DNA from: Edolisoma coerulescens
Taxonomy: Eukaryota > Chordata > Aves > Passeriformes > Campephagidae
Assembly: GCA_013397115.1 (NCBI GenBank)
Contig: VWZW01001254.1
Coordinates: forward strand, 182,091 to 246,090
Reading direction: 5' to 3'
DNA length: 64,000 nt
In this document: piece after piece, positions 45,861-59,085 of the stretch
Position numbering within the stretch: position 1 is the first letter of the stretch
Layout: every line of letters starts with the position of its first letter
Translations under genes and position numbers: made by a program
Notes under the pieces: model-generated
What the model saw: only the letters and a program-made list of their open reading frames with translations
What the model was told of the DNA's origin: nothing
Database searches by the model: none

Positions 45861-48800
45861 CTCGTCTTTAATTCCAGCCCCAGCATTCCTGGCCCCAGGC
45901 ACGATTTTTAATACATAGGAAAACTAGGTACTATGGAGACCTGTTTGGCAGTAAACAAGTTATCCTCAATTCCCCATTCTGCTGTCCCCAACTAAAGAAA
46001 ATGTGAAACACATTAAGAGTATGCACATTAAGTTCTGAGTAATTCACAGATTTTCTTTCTCTCATGTCATAAATATTTTAAACCAACCCAATTTTGACAT
46101 TGCAGCCAAGCAATAAAAACCACGATCCATCCCTTCTCTCCGTCTCCTTTGGTCGCCACGTGATAGAATGCCTGAAATAAAATGAGCCCACACTTGATCA
46201 TACATTTTATATTACCTTTCTTTTTAATTTATCGCAGCTTTTAAAGGTATTAAAATATTACTTCAGATGAGTACTGCTTGTGCCTATGACACTGTATAAT
46301 CCATAATCTTTTAGGCTCTTTGCCAGCTACCTCTGCAGTTATGCTTCATTTTCTTGCATGAAAAGCAAGAATGATCTGAGCACAGAACGACGACTCTAGT
46401 TGCAAAAATGACACTTGAAGTAGCATCTGCACCCAGCTGGCCCTTTCCAAACACCCAGGCAGACACAGTCCCTCTCCAAGCCTGAAGCTAAAGAAAAGGT
46501 AAAGAGCAGAAAAAACGAATGGGAAAATCAGATCATTCCATTGTATGTGTCACGGCAGTGGCTGCAGCCTAGACCAGAAGGTCTAGGAAAAAGGTGCAAA
46601 TAAATTAATATTATGTAATTATGGAAATGCCACACCATAGGAGTACTGTTCCCAATGCCCTTCAGTCAGTGTGTAGTTGATGCCCAGAAACACAGGGAGC
46701 TGCTGGTAGTGCCTCCAAGGTTAGGACTGGCTTTGCATCCTGGCTCAGCCATATGTTCCCTAGTCTTCAAGGATTTTTGGCTACACCTTGCCGACTTTTG
46801 GTTTGCTGTTTGAAGTCTGTTTCAGAACTCCCACAGCCCTCTGGGAATACTCAGACCAGCAATTCTTCTGTCTGAAGCTGATGGCACCTGGCTTTGAAGG
46901 AAAAGTCCTCTGCAGCTGGCCCTTGGCATGGGTAAGTTGACTGAGGCAGTTATCAGCTTGAAGTCTGTGTTCCACGAAGCAAAAGGTTATGACCTAAAGC
47001 CCAGAAAATATGTATTTTGTTGAGTTTAAAGCTTTGTGAGTGGATCTGTGAAACAGCTTGGGGCATGGAGCTCGTTTGGCCTGCAGAAGAGAGGCCAAGG
47101 CAAGCAGGGCTGCCAGGATTTCTGTGACCAAGGAGGGCACAAACACATGGATTGTGCACACCTTGTTCCCCCTGCTCTCGACACCTATGGGATTATAGAC
47201 TTGCATTATCGGGGTGGGGATGTACCAGCTGGAGACTTCACACACATAGGTCTTGGAGGAGAATTAGGTATTCACTGATTCTCCCACAGAACCCTGAGAA
47301 CCTGCCAGCCATGGGCTGGCAATGGACTTTGCAGTGAAATAACATTTTCCTTGATTAATTTTGAATTTGCTATCTGCAAGCCTTTGGATTCTTGGATTAC
47401 AAAATAGAATTCAGTTGTAAGCCATGTCCTTTCTACCAAAAGGCTGAATTTTTAAATTTCTTTTCACTTATTCCCGATTATTCCTGCTACAGATTTTGAA
47501 TGTCTTTTTCTCTTTTCTGCTTACTTCAGGAGGCTGTAATAAAACAGAAACGTTTGGTGGCTATTTCTGATATGTCAAAAAATGTATTTGTGCTCTTGCA
47601 GACTAAGTGCTCTTCAATTGCATCAATAGTTCCTAGGAAAAGGCCTTGCTTCAACACACTTGGACTTTCGCCAAATGCCTGATTTAAAGACACTTATTTG
47701 GGATTATTAATGTTTCATAAAATGCTTCAAAGTCTTCTTGTGAAAGAAGGATTATTACAACAAACTTGCAAATGGACAACAACATAAGCTTTGTTCCTCT
47801 GCAATACTAAGATTTTAAGACAGGTTATGTTTATCTAATTTAAATTCCTGTCAAACAAAATTTTAATTTAATGAACCCTGCAAAAAAATGTATGTACCCT
47901 TAGATTTACCTAAAACCAACCTTTCAAAATATGTTGCCTTGATTCAGAGGCCTCATGTCATGGGAGAATCTGCCACGTATCTTGGGATGTTGCTGAAAGC
48001 AATCCCTGTTATACCCAGTGTGCCTAAATTCTGCTGGCTTCATCTGGTAGCCACTGGACCTTGTTATATTCTTGTCTGACAGGGAAAACCTGCCTCCTTG
48101 TGTGGATGGCTGAAGGGCAGTCAAGTCAACTCTCAGTGATCTCTTGGGGAACCCTAGCAGATGTAACCTCTTAAGTCTCTTCCTGTCAGGCTCAGACAGC
48201 AAACCCATGAAAGAAATTCTCCCTCTTTGCTCAGAGGGAAGCCTGACCTGCCTTACGCTCTCCTTATTTTGCTGAAAACTTCCTTCCTGGTCCTTTTCCC
48301 TGAAAGAAAGCAGCTTCTGGATTTTCATTCTACTGGGAGAGATATGGCATGATGACTCTCATTTCCTCTCTTCCCTTTTCAGTTTCTTCCTCATACCTTC
48401 TTTTCTTTTTTTTTTTTTTTAAAGAGAAATGATGATTTCAGTGCTTTTTGCTATGTCCAATCTAATGCAGGCAAAAAATCTGCCTCTTGGGATGATGTTA
48501 CAAAATTTTCAGGAATATTACAGCATGTTATAAATCTTATATTATTAAAAATTATTCGTTGTTATACAACACAACAAATACACACTCTCAGTTCTATTTT
48601 TAACTCTTGTCCAGATGGTTTCTACCCATTCCTTTTCTTCTCATCCAGCCCATAGCTTGCGAGATCACTGAAGTTCTAGTTACCCCCAACTACAAGAGGG
48701 GAAGAGGTTGTGTTAGAAATTCAGTCACCTCTCATTTCTGCCAGCTATGTTCAGGAAGTTTGGGGTATCTTTGTCCCCACCCCAGTCAGACAGCACTACC

Positions 48801-50261
48801 TGAATTATCCTGGCCAATGCTGGGTTGCAATGACAAGTGCAAGTAGGAATACGACGGAGCCATTCAGTCTTGGGTGGGGACTGTACAGATTTCCTCTTCT
48901 TTCTTTTTTTTCATGAGCCATATTCTTAAAGCCCTCTTCAGACTGGGCACTTTGTTGTCCTTGTGCAATTCTAGTTTCCTGTTTTATCATAATTAATTCT
49001 TTTGGTCTTTCTAGAGAAATGATTCATGAACAAAAGAGTCATAACTTCCTTCTCATATTTGGAAGAGTTGGTTTTGAAAACCACATCTCCAGGCCTCTGT
49101 TCAGGGCTTAATTCTTTTTTTTCTGCATTTCTCTATTTATTCTTCTCTATTATAAGGCAAAGACATTACTGTTAGGAGAATGAAATTTCAGCACTTTGCT
49201 GTGTTGAATCACTGTTTAAATGAAGGCATCTATTTGGGTTGTTTGTTGCTGTGAAAAATGAGATAGAAGCTTAGCCTTAACTACTGCTCTGTTTACTTTC
49301 TTCCAGAGCATCTCTGTTACAATGCTCAAACATACACAGTAGATAGATCAGAGTTTTCCAACTGCTTTGGACAAAGTCAGCACTGAAGTTCTGTTAATTT
49401 CTTATGAACAGCCACACATCCAAATATTGACCTATTCATCTGCAGAACGTAGAATTTTACAATTGCATGTGCGGACATGGTCTCTCTGAGGCTCAATTGC
49501 CATGATCTCATTCCCATGATTTGTTTCCCAGCTTTGGAACCCATGGACCAGATGATTCTTGAGTACATCATACCAGAGACATCTATATCTTGAGGAGGCT
49601 CAAAATGTACAGAAATGTCTATGGCTTGTAATTCTCTTTTATTTTTACTCCATCATCCTCCATTCTCCTTCAATTTCCTTCTTAGTTTTAAATGAGTTGT
49701 ATAAAACCTAAATTCAGGGAAAACCTTCCCCTTGCCCTTCACTTGCCCCTCTATGAAGTATGTTAGCAGAAACATCTTAAACCTATAGATTAAACAACTC
49801 TTGTTCATCCCATTCATGCATGTTAACCTCCACAGTTAGTTTGTCAAGCTCAGTTGTGACAGTTTTTTATTGGTTTCATATTTATAGTCCTTTTAATCTT
49901 TCTATTAAAGTTGCTTTAAAAAACCTGCTATGGGAAATTTTGAAAAAAAAAGTTACTTTTTCTAAGTATATTTGACAAAAGACTTCAGTTTTTGATTAAA
50001 AAAAAAAAGGAACCAAAAGCTTTAAAAATACAATTAAAGATTTTGTGAAAATATTTGGATTTAAATGTTTGTGGGATTATTGAAAATCAAACTATTTTAC
50101 AGGCAGAAAAAAAAATTATCTCCAGTTTTGTCCAGAAAATTTTAACCCTAATGAAAATTTCCATACAAATGTTTGCATTGGTCTAAATGCAGGTTTTTTG
50201 CCCCTCTTCTCCAAAAATATTTCAAAAGAAAACATTTCTATACGCTTCTTGATTTCCCTCT

Positions 50262-50312
50262 CACACCTGTGTAAACCAAATTCTATTCCATTGAAGTGAA
50301 TGAAGTTATGCT
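50262..50312 (+). repeat. Degraded old interspersed-repeat fragment, best copy
   Basis: CACCTGTGTAAACC at 50264 followed by CTATTCCATTGAAGTGAATG and AAGTTATGCTG is the clearest of the GTGTAA-core fragments in the window. Identity to the form I remember is good over about 50 bp. Confidence 0.4.
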
Positions 50313-53081
50313 GTTAGAAGAAAGAAGAAATTTAAGCTTGTTGCATTTGAATAGATTGCTTTGTCTTTTAAGAAGCCTGGTTTGTTCTAAACAGGGCACG
50401 CTAAATCCAGAAATTCGAACACCAGGAATTCCAGTCAGCCCTTCATCCCTGCAAACAAATGGTTCTCTGCAGTTGACTCTATGATGTTTCTTTATTTAAG
50501 AGTAAAAACAACTGAGGCTTGGAAAGGGGAATGGACGTGGAGGATCATGAGCCATAAACCACTGACTCCTCCTGAGATGTGGTCAGTGCTGAAGCTCTTT
50601 GACACAGCAAAGCTAAGAGTCTCCACTGCTGCAGGTGGTGTTGAGTAGAGACACAGAGAACTTCAGCCCTCTCGTCCTGCTCCTCTTGGAGTCCTGCACT
50701 CACCTTCCTACAAATATTCAGGCCTGAATCTTCCATAATGGAGAAATGAAAATGATGGATGTCACCATCAGAATCGATAATTTGGGATTTTTTTTTTGGT
50801 AGGTAACCATGAGAAATTATTTCATAGGAATGGAGCTGAAAATGTCCTGAACTATGATATGAGATGTTAAAGTATACAAAGGCAATAGGATTATAATCTG
50901 GTCTGAACTGACAAGGTCCAACATGTGCCATAAATCATATGAAATGCTACTTTTCTCTTATTTTCTACAAAAGTAGAAAAATTGATTAATCTTGTATTCC
51001 TAGCAAGGGAAAAGTACACAGAGATTCTGCTTCCAACTGGTGCTTTTCATTTTGCCTTAGGAAGAAAGGCCTGGGAAAGTCATCAGAGCTTCCAAAACAT
51101 GTACCCAACCATTCCGGATACAGACATTCCTGGAAGAGCTGCCATGATTTTTGGTGGCAAAAATACCTGTCCACAGTGTTGTAAGTGCAAGATCTGGAAG
51201 CAGGGCAATGGTTGGTGGGGAATCTGCCTTTTAAGTTCAGGGTCTGAAGACTTGAAAGTTGAGATTTACCCAAATTATACCCCTGAAGACAAGTTTAACG
51301 CCCACTGGTCTTCACCGCAACCATAAAACTACACAGAAACATCTTTGCTGCAGTCCTTTCTGCAGGGCAATTTGTCCTGATTTTTCCAGGAGTCCCGCCA
51401 CTACTATTACTGAGCAGCTGAGATGACAGACAAGACTTCCATCTTCAGAGTTTCTTTCAGAGAGCTCCTTTAGCTAAGTGCCCTGTGGGTTTTCCCTCCT
51501 ATTAAGTGTCTCCTTTTCCCCCCGCTTTCTGCTTTTTATATTTTTTAAAATTTCAAGAGGAAAAAAAAGGATGAAGGAAAATTAATTTTCATTGCAGTGC
51601 GGTGAACTGTGAAAGAAACTCTTAGTTGTGGTCTGGAATGCAGACACTTCTGGCTACCTTCTCAGACTATGGCTAATCACACCACTGACAGACTGGAGCT
51701 CACCGGCTGATCCGAACGCACTGTGAGCCTGGAACATGCCAGGTTGCTGAACTCCTTGGAGTGCTGCGTAAGGGATGATTGCTGACAGTGGATCAGGGAA
51801 AACTCCTTTGGACATATTTCCTCCTGCTAGTCACTGTGGTGGTGTTTTTCTGCCATCTTTGAAATGCTTTGTTTACTCCCTTCTCATTAATGTGCAGGTG
51901 TAATTTTTTGGTTGGATGGCTTTTGAAGAATGGCCTCTGGTATCTCCACAATAACAAACTGCAGAGCATTATCCATTTTAACCTTGGAAGCAGTGGGAAA
52001 AGCATGTACTTGTATTGCCCATGCCCCTGTGCATTCCTGGTGGTTACAGCTGAGAGCACAGGGTGGAAAGACAATTGTGGAACATGTCCTTGGAACAATT
52101 CTTTGAAACGCTCTGGTCTCAGCATGCTTCTACCACTTTCCTCCTTTTTGACAGCTTCCTGAAAGCACTCAGATGGGGGCTGCTCAGCCTGTTGCCAAGC
52201 TCTCATTGTTCTTCTTGCAAATGCCCATGCTTGCATGTGGGCAAGGTACTCGTGTGTGAATGTAAATGCTGGGGTTAAGAACAGAAATACCCTCTCATCT
52301 CTCCTGTTTTACTCATTTCACCACAGATTTGGAACAGCCCTACCAGAAGCGGTGACCAGTCTCATACGCAAAATAACAAGTGACTGGTCAGAAAAAAAAC
52401 TGTTTTAAAAAATAAACAAGAACACTAGAAAGCTGAGCTGTGCTAACACAAAATGTTCTGTAAATAATTGCAAAGAGTGGAAAACTCAACTCCAAACTAA
52501 ACTCAGCTCAAAGTCTTTGGCTAGGTAATCTGTGAGTCTGAAGAACTGCATTTGTCTTCACTAAGTCAACTGCTTGTTCTGCTCCAGGTGTGTCGGCATT
52601 TTTTATTTAAAGTGGATGGGACGCTGATGTGGAAAACCTAAGAAACAGTATCAACAGTAACAAAAAGCAATTAAACTAGCCATGACTATAATCTAATAAT
52701 TCTTGATTTCAGGTGTGAGGCACATCCTCCTGCCCACATCCATACCTAGGAGCAAGAGAGGGATAAATCACGCACTTGAAGGTTGCTCACCTGTGTGTAT
52801 GGAACTGTGACAGAGCCTTAGGCATTGTCTGGTCATCAGCTGCTGGCTCTTAAATTGCTTAAAGGCCAAAACCAAAGACTGCTAAAATTTACCAAGTACT
52901 CCCCCAGTGGGACCTCTCTGTGTGTCTGCACAGGTAACCAACATCTGCCCCTTGTGCATAGGTCATACAGCCTCTTCCTCCCAGAAAGCTGCCTTTGGGA
53001 TACCCCATCACAAAAGTACATGGAATGCTTCCAGAGACAGGCTGTGAACCTGAGTTATTACCAAGTCAGACACTGACACCC

Positions 53082-53115
53082 TCAAGAGACACGGATGCAT
53101 GTCAAGAGACACGGA
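53082..53115. repeat. Two direct 14-bp repeats, 20 bp apart
   Basis: TCAAGAGACACGGA occurs exactly at 53082-53095 and 53102-53115. Probably a small slippage duplication. Confidence 0.9.
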
Positions 53116-55098
53116 CAATGAAGACTGTCACCCTCCTGCTTTCTGTGTGAATCCCAGTGACTCTCTAAAGTCTTTTGGGGAAGACCTGAGAGACTGAATA
53201 AAACCTCTACACTGACTCTGGAGCACCCCAATACCTGCCGTGGCAATATGCACCTCCTATGACGAAAACCTTCTGAGGGAGTGTTGGCCTCATTACCAGA
53301 TGAACTCAGGAGTCTATGGCATTATTTATTCTTCCACCCCTTGTGATTTCTCCCTGAGAAAGCAAAATGAATCATGCCAGGTTTGAGATTCCCCAGAGAA
53401 ATGGCTGTGTTTGGTACACATGGCTTTCAACTCGTCCCCTCCACCCTTTGGTGATTAATGGCCTGTGATCCTCCATGATTCATGGTATCCAGAAGACATT
53501 ATTCTCTGGGATGTAAGAGCTGGACAGCATGTTTTCCTCATCAGTTACCGACTGTGATTGTAAGCGCCTCATCTACCTTATCTGGGATGTTGGTTGTCAG
53601 AGGGAAACAGGGAGCTAGGGGAGAGGATCAAGGAGAAAGGCTGCTCCATCACTGACTTGCTCCTCATTCACGCCAGACACTTAGAGCCTCTCTCAGCCTC
53701 TATAAGTCAAGTTTTTCTTCTTCTTGGTCTAGCCTGAGCCTTTCCCTGTCCTCAGGCTCTCTGAGACCCTTGAGGGGATGGTGTGGAAAATGAAAACCTT
53801 TCAGTGTCAGTTTTAAACTTGACATTGATCCTACGCACACCTGTCCACAGAGCTGGCTGTGCCAGATAGTTCCAACAGCCCGGTTCACACCTTGCCATGC
53901 AGAGCACATTTAGGTTGAATTACTACACTTAAACAAATTTTCATTTCCATGCACTTGATATACACTTTTTTCCCTCCTTTCCTCTCTCCCCGTTGGCAAC
54001 TTAAGGAGCCATTTTTCTTTCTGACGCCACCTTGGCACTCTCTCTACCAGCATGTGAAAACAGCCGAGGTTGTACATATGGAGACCTCATCCTCAGTTGC
54101 CTAATGGATTCAGAAGACATCCTGAATATTCATCATTTCTCTTTTTATGAGCACCTTGGCAATTGCCTCCAAAGTTAAAGACTGTTGTAAATTAAGGAAT
54201 GGCACTTGGTGAACACCAATTTATCCGCATTTCAAGACTTCCCTCACCCCCACCTCCCCTCCACACAATATTGAAGTTCCTGTAGTCTTTGTGAATACAG
54301 GGCATTGTTTCTGTGCTGCTGAGGCAGAATTGTTTGTGCATCCCTGAAGACTGTGAAATGTCTGCGCTGGGGCTGCTCATTTAAACTCTGTGCACTTACT
54401 GTACCCTCTCCGGAACTCCCTTCCTGGAGAAGCCAGCAATGACCTTCTCAGAAGTAATGTTAAACACATGCTGAGGAAGCTTGGCTTGTAGACAGGCACT
54501 TTTAATTATTAGTTGTAAATTAGCAAATAATTTTTTTTTCAGTTTCGTATCACTGTCTGCTTTGCTGTGTGGGATCCTCCAGGTACACAGTCCCCACGCG
54601 TTGCCTGAAATATGTATTGGCAGACTTATCTAGTAATGTCAATATTTGGTGCTTTTTAAATTTATGTGATTTTTCCACACACAAAAACTTTACCCCTCTG
54701 GAGTAATGACAGTGCAGAAATTAATGCAGAGGGTTAATTACGGTTAATAGTTACTGAGTGTTTTTTGGACATGTGTCAAGATCGTGGGGAAAATCCCTGC
54801 TGCAGAGAACACCCTGCTCACTGGAGAGCAGAAGGACAGGAGGAGTAGCTTTGTCCAAGGTTTACATATAGGACACAAAAACGTAGAGGATTTTGTCCTG
54901 CAAGACGCTGAGCACTCTCTCCCTGGCCTTCCGAAATTAAGTGGACTCAATGTCTTCAGTGAAACCAAGTGGGACAAACTGACCTGAAGTGACACAGAAA
55001 TCCTGTGGCAACTTGAAGGGTCAAGTCTGGATTTCTTAAGTCTCATTGTAGTCTTATCTCCGTCTTGTATACAGGTATCAATGGATAACAATGGATAG

Positions 55099-55210
55099 GG
55101 CCCTGTGCAGCCTGGTCTAGTGGAAGGTATCCCTGCCCAGGGCTTGGGGTTTGGACGTAGATGATCTTTAAAGTCCCTTCCAACCCCAACCATTCTATGA
55201 TTCTATCATA
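55099..55210 (+). mobile_element. CR1 LINE fragment (3' end), forward orientation
   Basis: GCCTGGTCTAGTGGAAGGTA, GATGATCTTTAAAGTCCCTT, CCAACCCCAACC and ATTCTATGATTCTAT reproduce the CR1 3' end with its terminal short repeat intact. It is truncated to about 110 bp and less diverged than the copies at 12648 and 32391. Confidence 0.95.
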
Positions 55211-58200
55211 TATATCTATGGTCTTTATTCATTCCTGGGCCTTGCTAACATTTTCATAAATGCAAAGGGTGTTGCTGACATTCATAATTTTGCTGGGGAT
55301 GCTTGCCATTTTTCTCCCAAGGCTCCAGTTTCTGGAACCACATTTATATGGCAAACTCAGCTGTCCAGGAATATAAATGGTTTCTAATCCTTGTTCTTGA
55401 AACAGAAAGCTTGGAAAGACAACTAGGAATGCTGGAAACCTAGAGAGAAAATGAAAACTCCTCTAATGTATTTCCATTTATAACAATCTTACTATTTCTA
55501 AGTCAAGATTATGTACTTTTTAATTATGGTGTGGAAAAAAGCTGGTTCTTGCCTTTGCAATTGTTCGTGTCATAAGTAGTGTCTGGAGGGCATGGAGGCT
55601 CAGGAGAAGGTGACCTGGGGTGGGTGATGGTCACTGCAGATGGGTCCTGTGGGAAGGCTGCAGTGTTCTGACCTGCCATGGGTCAGGTGTGGGAGTGCCA
55701 GGCCATGGAGAATGACAGTGGTGAATGTGGGAGCTGCCAATGGACAAGGCAGGAGGCTCCTTTCATGCCTTGAACCAGGGCAGTTCTCCCAAACTGTTCT
55801 CCAGAACCCTGAAGCTTTGTGTGAGGTGCCACACAAGGCAGATTTGCATTTCTCCTTTTGCTGTGTTTGAAAGGAGCCTGGGTGGCAGTGCTGGGCTGAC
55901 AGTGACTGAGGGAGGTGCAGGCAGCTGGACAGATGCTGTAGCATTAATGCTGGCTGATTGTGATGGGAGGATGGCTCCACAACGATCACTTTTGGGGAAT
56001 CTTCAATCTTCACACTTTCCCAGAGGGAAGGAGAGGGGGATAGCAAATGCAGAAAGTCAGGACATCAAGGACGTCAGCATGGTTGCAGATGCCAGGAAGA
56101 GTGAGGAGGCTAGAGAGGACTTTGTTTAATACAGTCAGCACATCTGGAGATATGTCACAGTCCAAAATACAAGTGCAGGTGTGAAATTATCCCCCAGATG
56201 TCTCTGCAAGCAGGTCAGGAAGGAGGCAAATCTGGATCCTTGCACTGTTGGTTTTTACTGCCTCCATGGGCAAGTACAGCTGTGATCTACTCAGATACCT
56301 GCTGGAAATCACTGTTGGTGTGACCAGACCCTCAGGGGACAACGTGGACATGGGAGACCACAAACCAGCTGCTCTCAGGAAGAGTGAGCTTGATGCACAG
56401 GGTGGTCCAGGGACTCAACATGTGAGACCTGGGATTTGGGAGGCAAAACAAGCCCCTGGACTCTGGAGCCCATTCACAAGGTGTGGAGCCTTTCTTTTTA
56501 ACTTCAGTCATCTCCCAGCTGTCTGGGAGATCATCAGAGGTCTCCTCTTCTTGAGTTGTATTAAGAGCTGTCCATTAGCAGCTAAGCCAGTCTCCTTGGG
56601 TCTAGACCAAAAAGAAAGAGAATAATTTTGTTTAAAAGTGCTGCTTTATGTATGTGTACATAAAAACATGTACACACACAAAATGTAGCCAGTCACAAGA
56701 CTAGTGCAAGGATACCAAAATAAAAGATATCAAAGGACTGTTGTCATTTTCCATTTACTTCTTACATAAAACAGAAAATTTTTTTACGAGCTATAGTATG
56801 TAGTTCATTTCTGATCTGGATCACAATCCCAGTAATTGCATCTTTCTTCTCTTCAGTTTTTTTGTTTGTTTTGTTTGTTTGGTTTTTTTTTAAAGTATGC
56901 ATAAGGAAAGATACACTGAGAACAGGCATGAACTCTGAGGCTTCCCGGACTATGGTTGGCTAGGAAGAGTGCTTTGCCTTCAGGTTTAATATTTCTGCTT
57001 TTATTGCAAAGTGGGCTCAGAAATGCCTCCTCAAACACAGAAGAGGTGCAATTACTGTGGTAGGAGGTAGAAGACTGCTCACTTGCAGAGAATATTGCCT
57101 GTGAATCAACCTGCAGGAGAGTAGGTGAAGCCAGGGGTGATGAAAAGCAGGATTAATTATGGATATGGCTAAAACTTTGTGTTAGTCTTTGTCACGCTTG
57201 CAGCAATTAATCTCCACAGTGATGAGAGACTGCAAATACAATTCTTCAATGAGAGATGGGATTTGATTGGATAAACAGGAGAGATAGACTGCTGCAACAT
57301 GTTTTAACTGCTGTCTCCCTGGGTGCTTTCAGAGGGAAGGGGGAAATAATTTTTCACAAACGAGTAAAGAATAAGAAAATTAATGAGATCAGTCTTAACA
57401 AGGCAGCATTAGAGAAGCCCTTTGCATGGGCACAAGTGAACAACAAATTTGGCTTGAGGTTGATGCATGATGATGACTCAGGAAAGGGAAGTGGTTAATA
57501 TAATCTGAACTGAAAAAGTTGGACGGGTTCAGATTTCATGCACGTGTGTTTATTCTTCCTCTCTCAACATGCTTCTTTATAGCTCAATTTCAAGTTGAAT
57601 AATTATATTCCAATGCTGTAACCATTTGATAAGCCTTTGCATTGCTGTGTATTTTTCATCCCTAGACCACAAAAAGCTGTCCAGGCACTAAGTGAACTTT
57701 GCATAGGATGTGAAGCTGGCCAGTTTTACAGTCCTTTCTAGGGGAAATGAAGCACGAAAATTCTAGAGCTAATGAAAGCTTTTCTAAAGAAAGTGGCTAG
57801 TTAAAAATTGCAGGCAAGAATTGGCCAACTCCCAAATGGTACCTCACAATTTTCTCTAGAATTTGCGTTTTTTTCAATGTCAAATCTTGATCTTTTCTGA
57901 GGGTGCACATAGAAAGATAAAAAAGGCATGAGAGAAATCATCTGACACTTTCTAGTCCAGAGTGTTAGCTCAGTTTCTGAATGACTCAAAAACAAACTCT
58001 AAAGCAAAAGCCTAAACTGCTGCTTAATCTTCTCTGTGAATGGTTCACCAGACCATGCCTTCTACCTTCATTCATTAGTGCTCATTGTACACCATTGCAG
58101 TTGGAAACTGGTTTGTTTGTGGCTTGTATTTTTTCCTTTGACAAAGCTGAGGGGAAAAGGTTTCTTTCTTTCTCATTACAGAAATCTGTGTCCTTTCTAT

Positions 58201-58845
58201 TGGGAAAAATCTGTGTCTGACTCTAAATCAACTTGGTCAATCTTTGAAGAAATATATGTGAACATATGTGTGTGACTGCTCCCAAAACAGAAATTGCCAC
58301 TGTCACCAAAAAAACTATATAAAATTATTACTTCCTGATGAGAAAGGCTCTCTTAAGTTTGTATTCATCATGTTAACTGATCATTCTAAGATATACATTA
58401 TGGTCTTAATACCATGGAAGTTTAGGGGAATATTTACAATTAGAAATAGTTGTTTAAAAGGTTATGTCTGGAGAATGCAGAGGAATGCAGCAAAGCTCTT
58501 AGAAGAACTTTAATTTGCTATCAAAAACCAATTTATTCAATGTCTCCTTCCAGAAGAATACATTGTTAGTTCAGCTGCAACTTCTTAACTTCACCATATT
58601 TTATATATTTTGGCCATCATGCATTGCCACAAAGTATATTATACAGTGTGATTTAAAATGTGTTCTGATTTAAGTACACAGAAATGATCCTATTCACCAT
58701 GCAAGGAATGAGGGGGACATCATAAGTACCCATTTTTAAGGTGAAAATGTATTTAATGATCATTTGTGAGCTAAACTTTTTAATCTTATGCCTTGATTAT
58801 ATTGTAACTTTATTTATATTACAAGGTATTGTTTCAATTGCAGAC
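55211..58845. other. Gene-poor DNA, nothing recognised
   Basis: Unique AT-rich sequence. A TTTG-rich run lies at 56857-56891, and TTTATGTA/TACATAAA inverted arms lie at 56645-56664. Open frames such as 55600-56046 minus (148 codons) show no domain. Confidence 0.5.
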
Positions 58846-59085
58846 ATGAAGAGCAGACAATGTCTTTCATCTCCCCCATTCCCATCACACAACCATTGGA
58901 AAGAAAAATACAGGAAATGCGTCTTCATGGAAGATGAAAATGAGAAAAAAAGAAAATCTAGAAAAGCATCAAGAGAAATTGATCAGCTGAAAGACGGAGT
59001 GAAAAACCTGGAGAGTGAAATAAGGGAGTGTGCTGGGAGCATGCTGTTATTTTTATTGCCACAATGGTACTTATCCAGGATCTAA
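58846..59085 (+). other. Unrecognised open frame with coiled-coil segment, exon or pseudogene candidate
   Basis: A good acceptor-like site (pyrimidine-rich GTTTCAATTGCAG, AG ending at 58843) lies directly before an ATG at 58846. The frame runs 79 codons to a stop at 59083-59085. The first half is Ser/Pro/His-rich, then a Lys/Arg/Glu-rich stretch follows, then Ile-Leu-Val-Leu-Ile spaced 3-4-3-4 (codons at 58978 to 59022), a proper coiled-coil heptad pattern. No strong donor follows; GTGAAA at 58999 and GTACTT near 59067 are weak. It may be a terminal exon, a piece of a decayed LINE first open frame, which is often coiled-coil, or chance. I do not recognise the protein. Confidence 0.2.

Larger units (their letters stand above)
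41793..55098. other. Long AT-rich gene-poor stretch
   Basis: Over 13 kb without a convincing exon or RNA gene and with almost no young transposon. It contains the purine tract at 42769, the hairpin and G-run near 44470-44512, the enhancer-like AT-rich patch at 45290-45860 and the old repeat at 50262. Poly-T and pyrimidine-rich tracts lie at about 48358-48420. The longest open frames (44390-44854, 51793-52236 minus, 54744-55193 minus; about 150 codons each) have no domain I recognise. Confidence 0.5.

Noticed and set aside
47040..47110. Internal CR1 fragment (GCCTGCAGAAGAGAGGCC)
   Set aside because: Only a loose resemblance to the CR1 body, with no continuous match.
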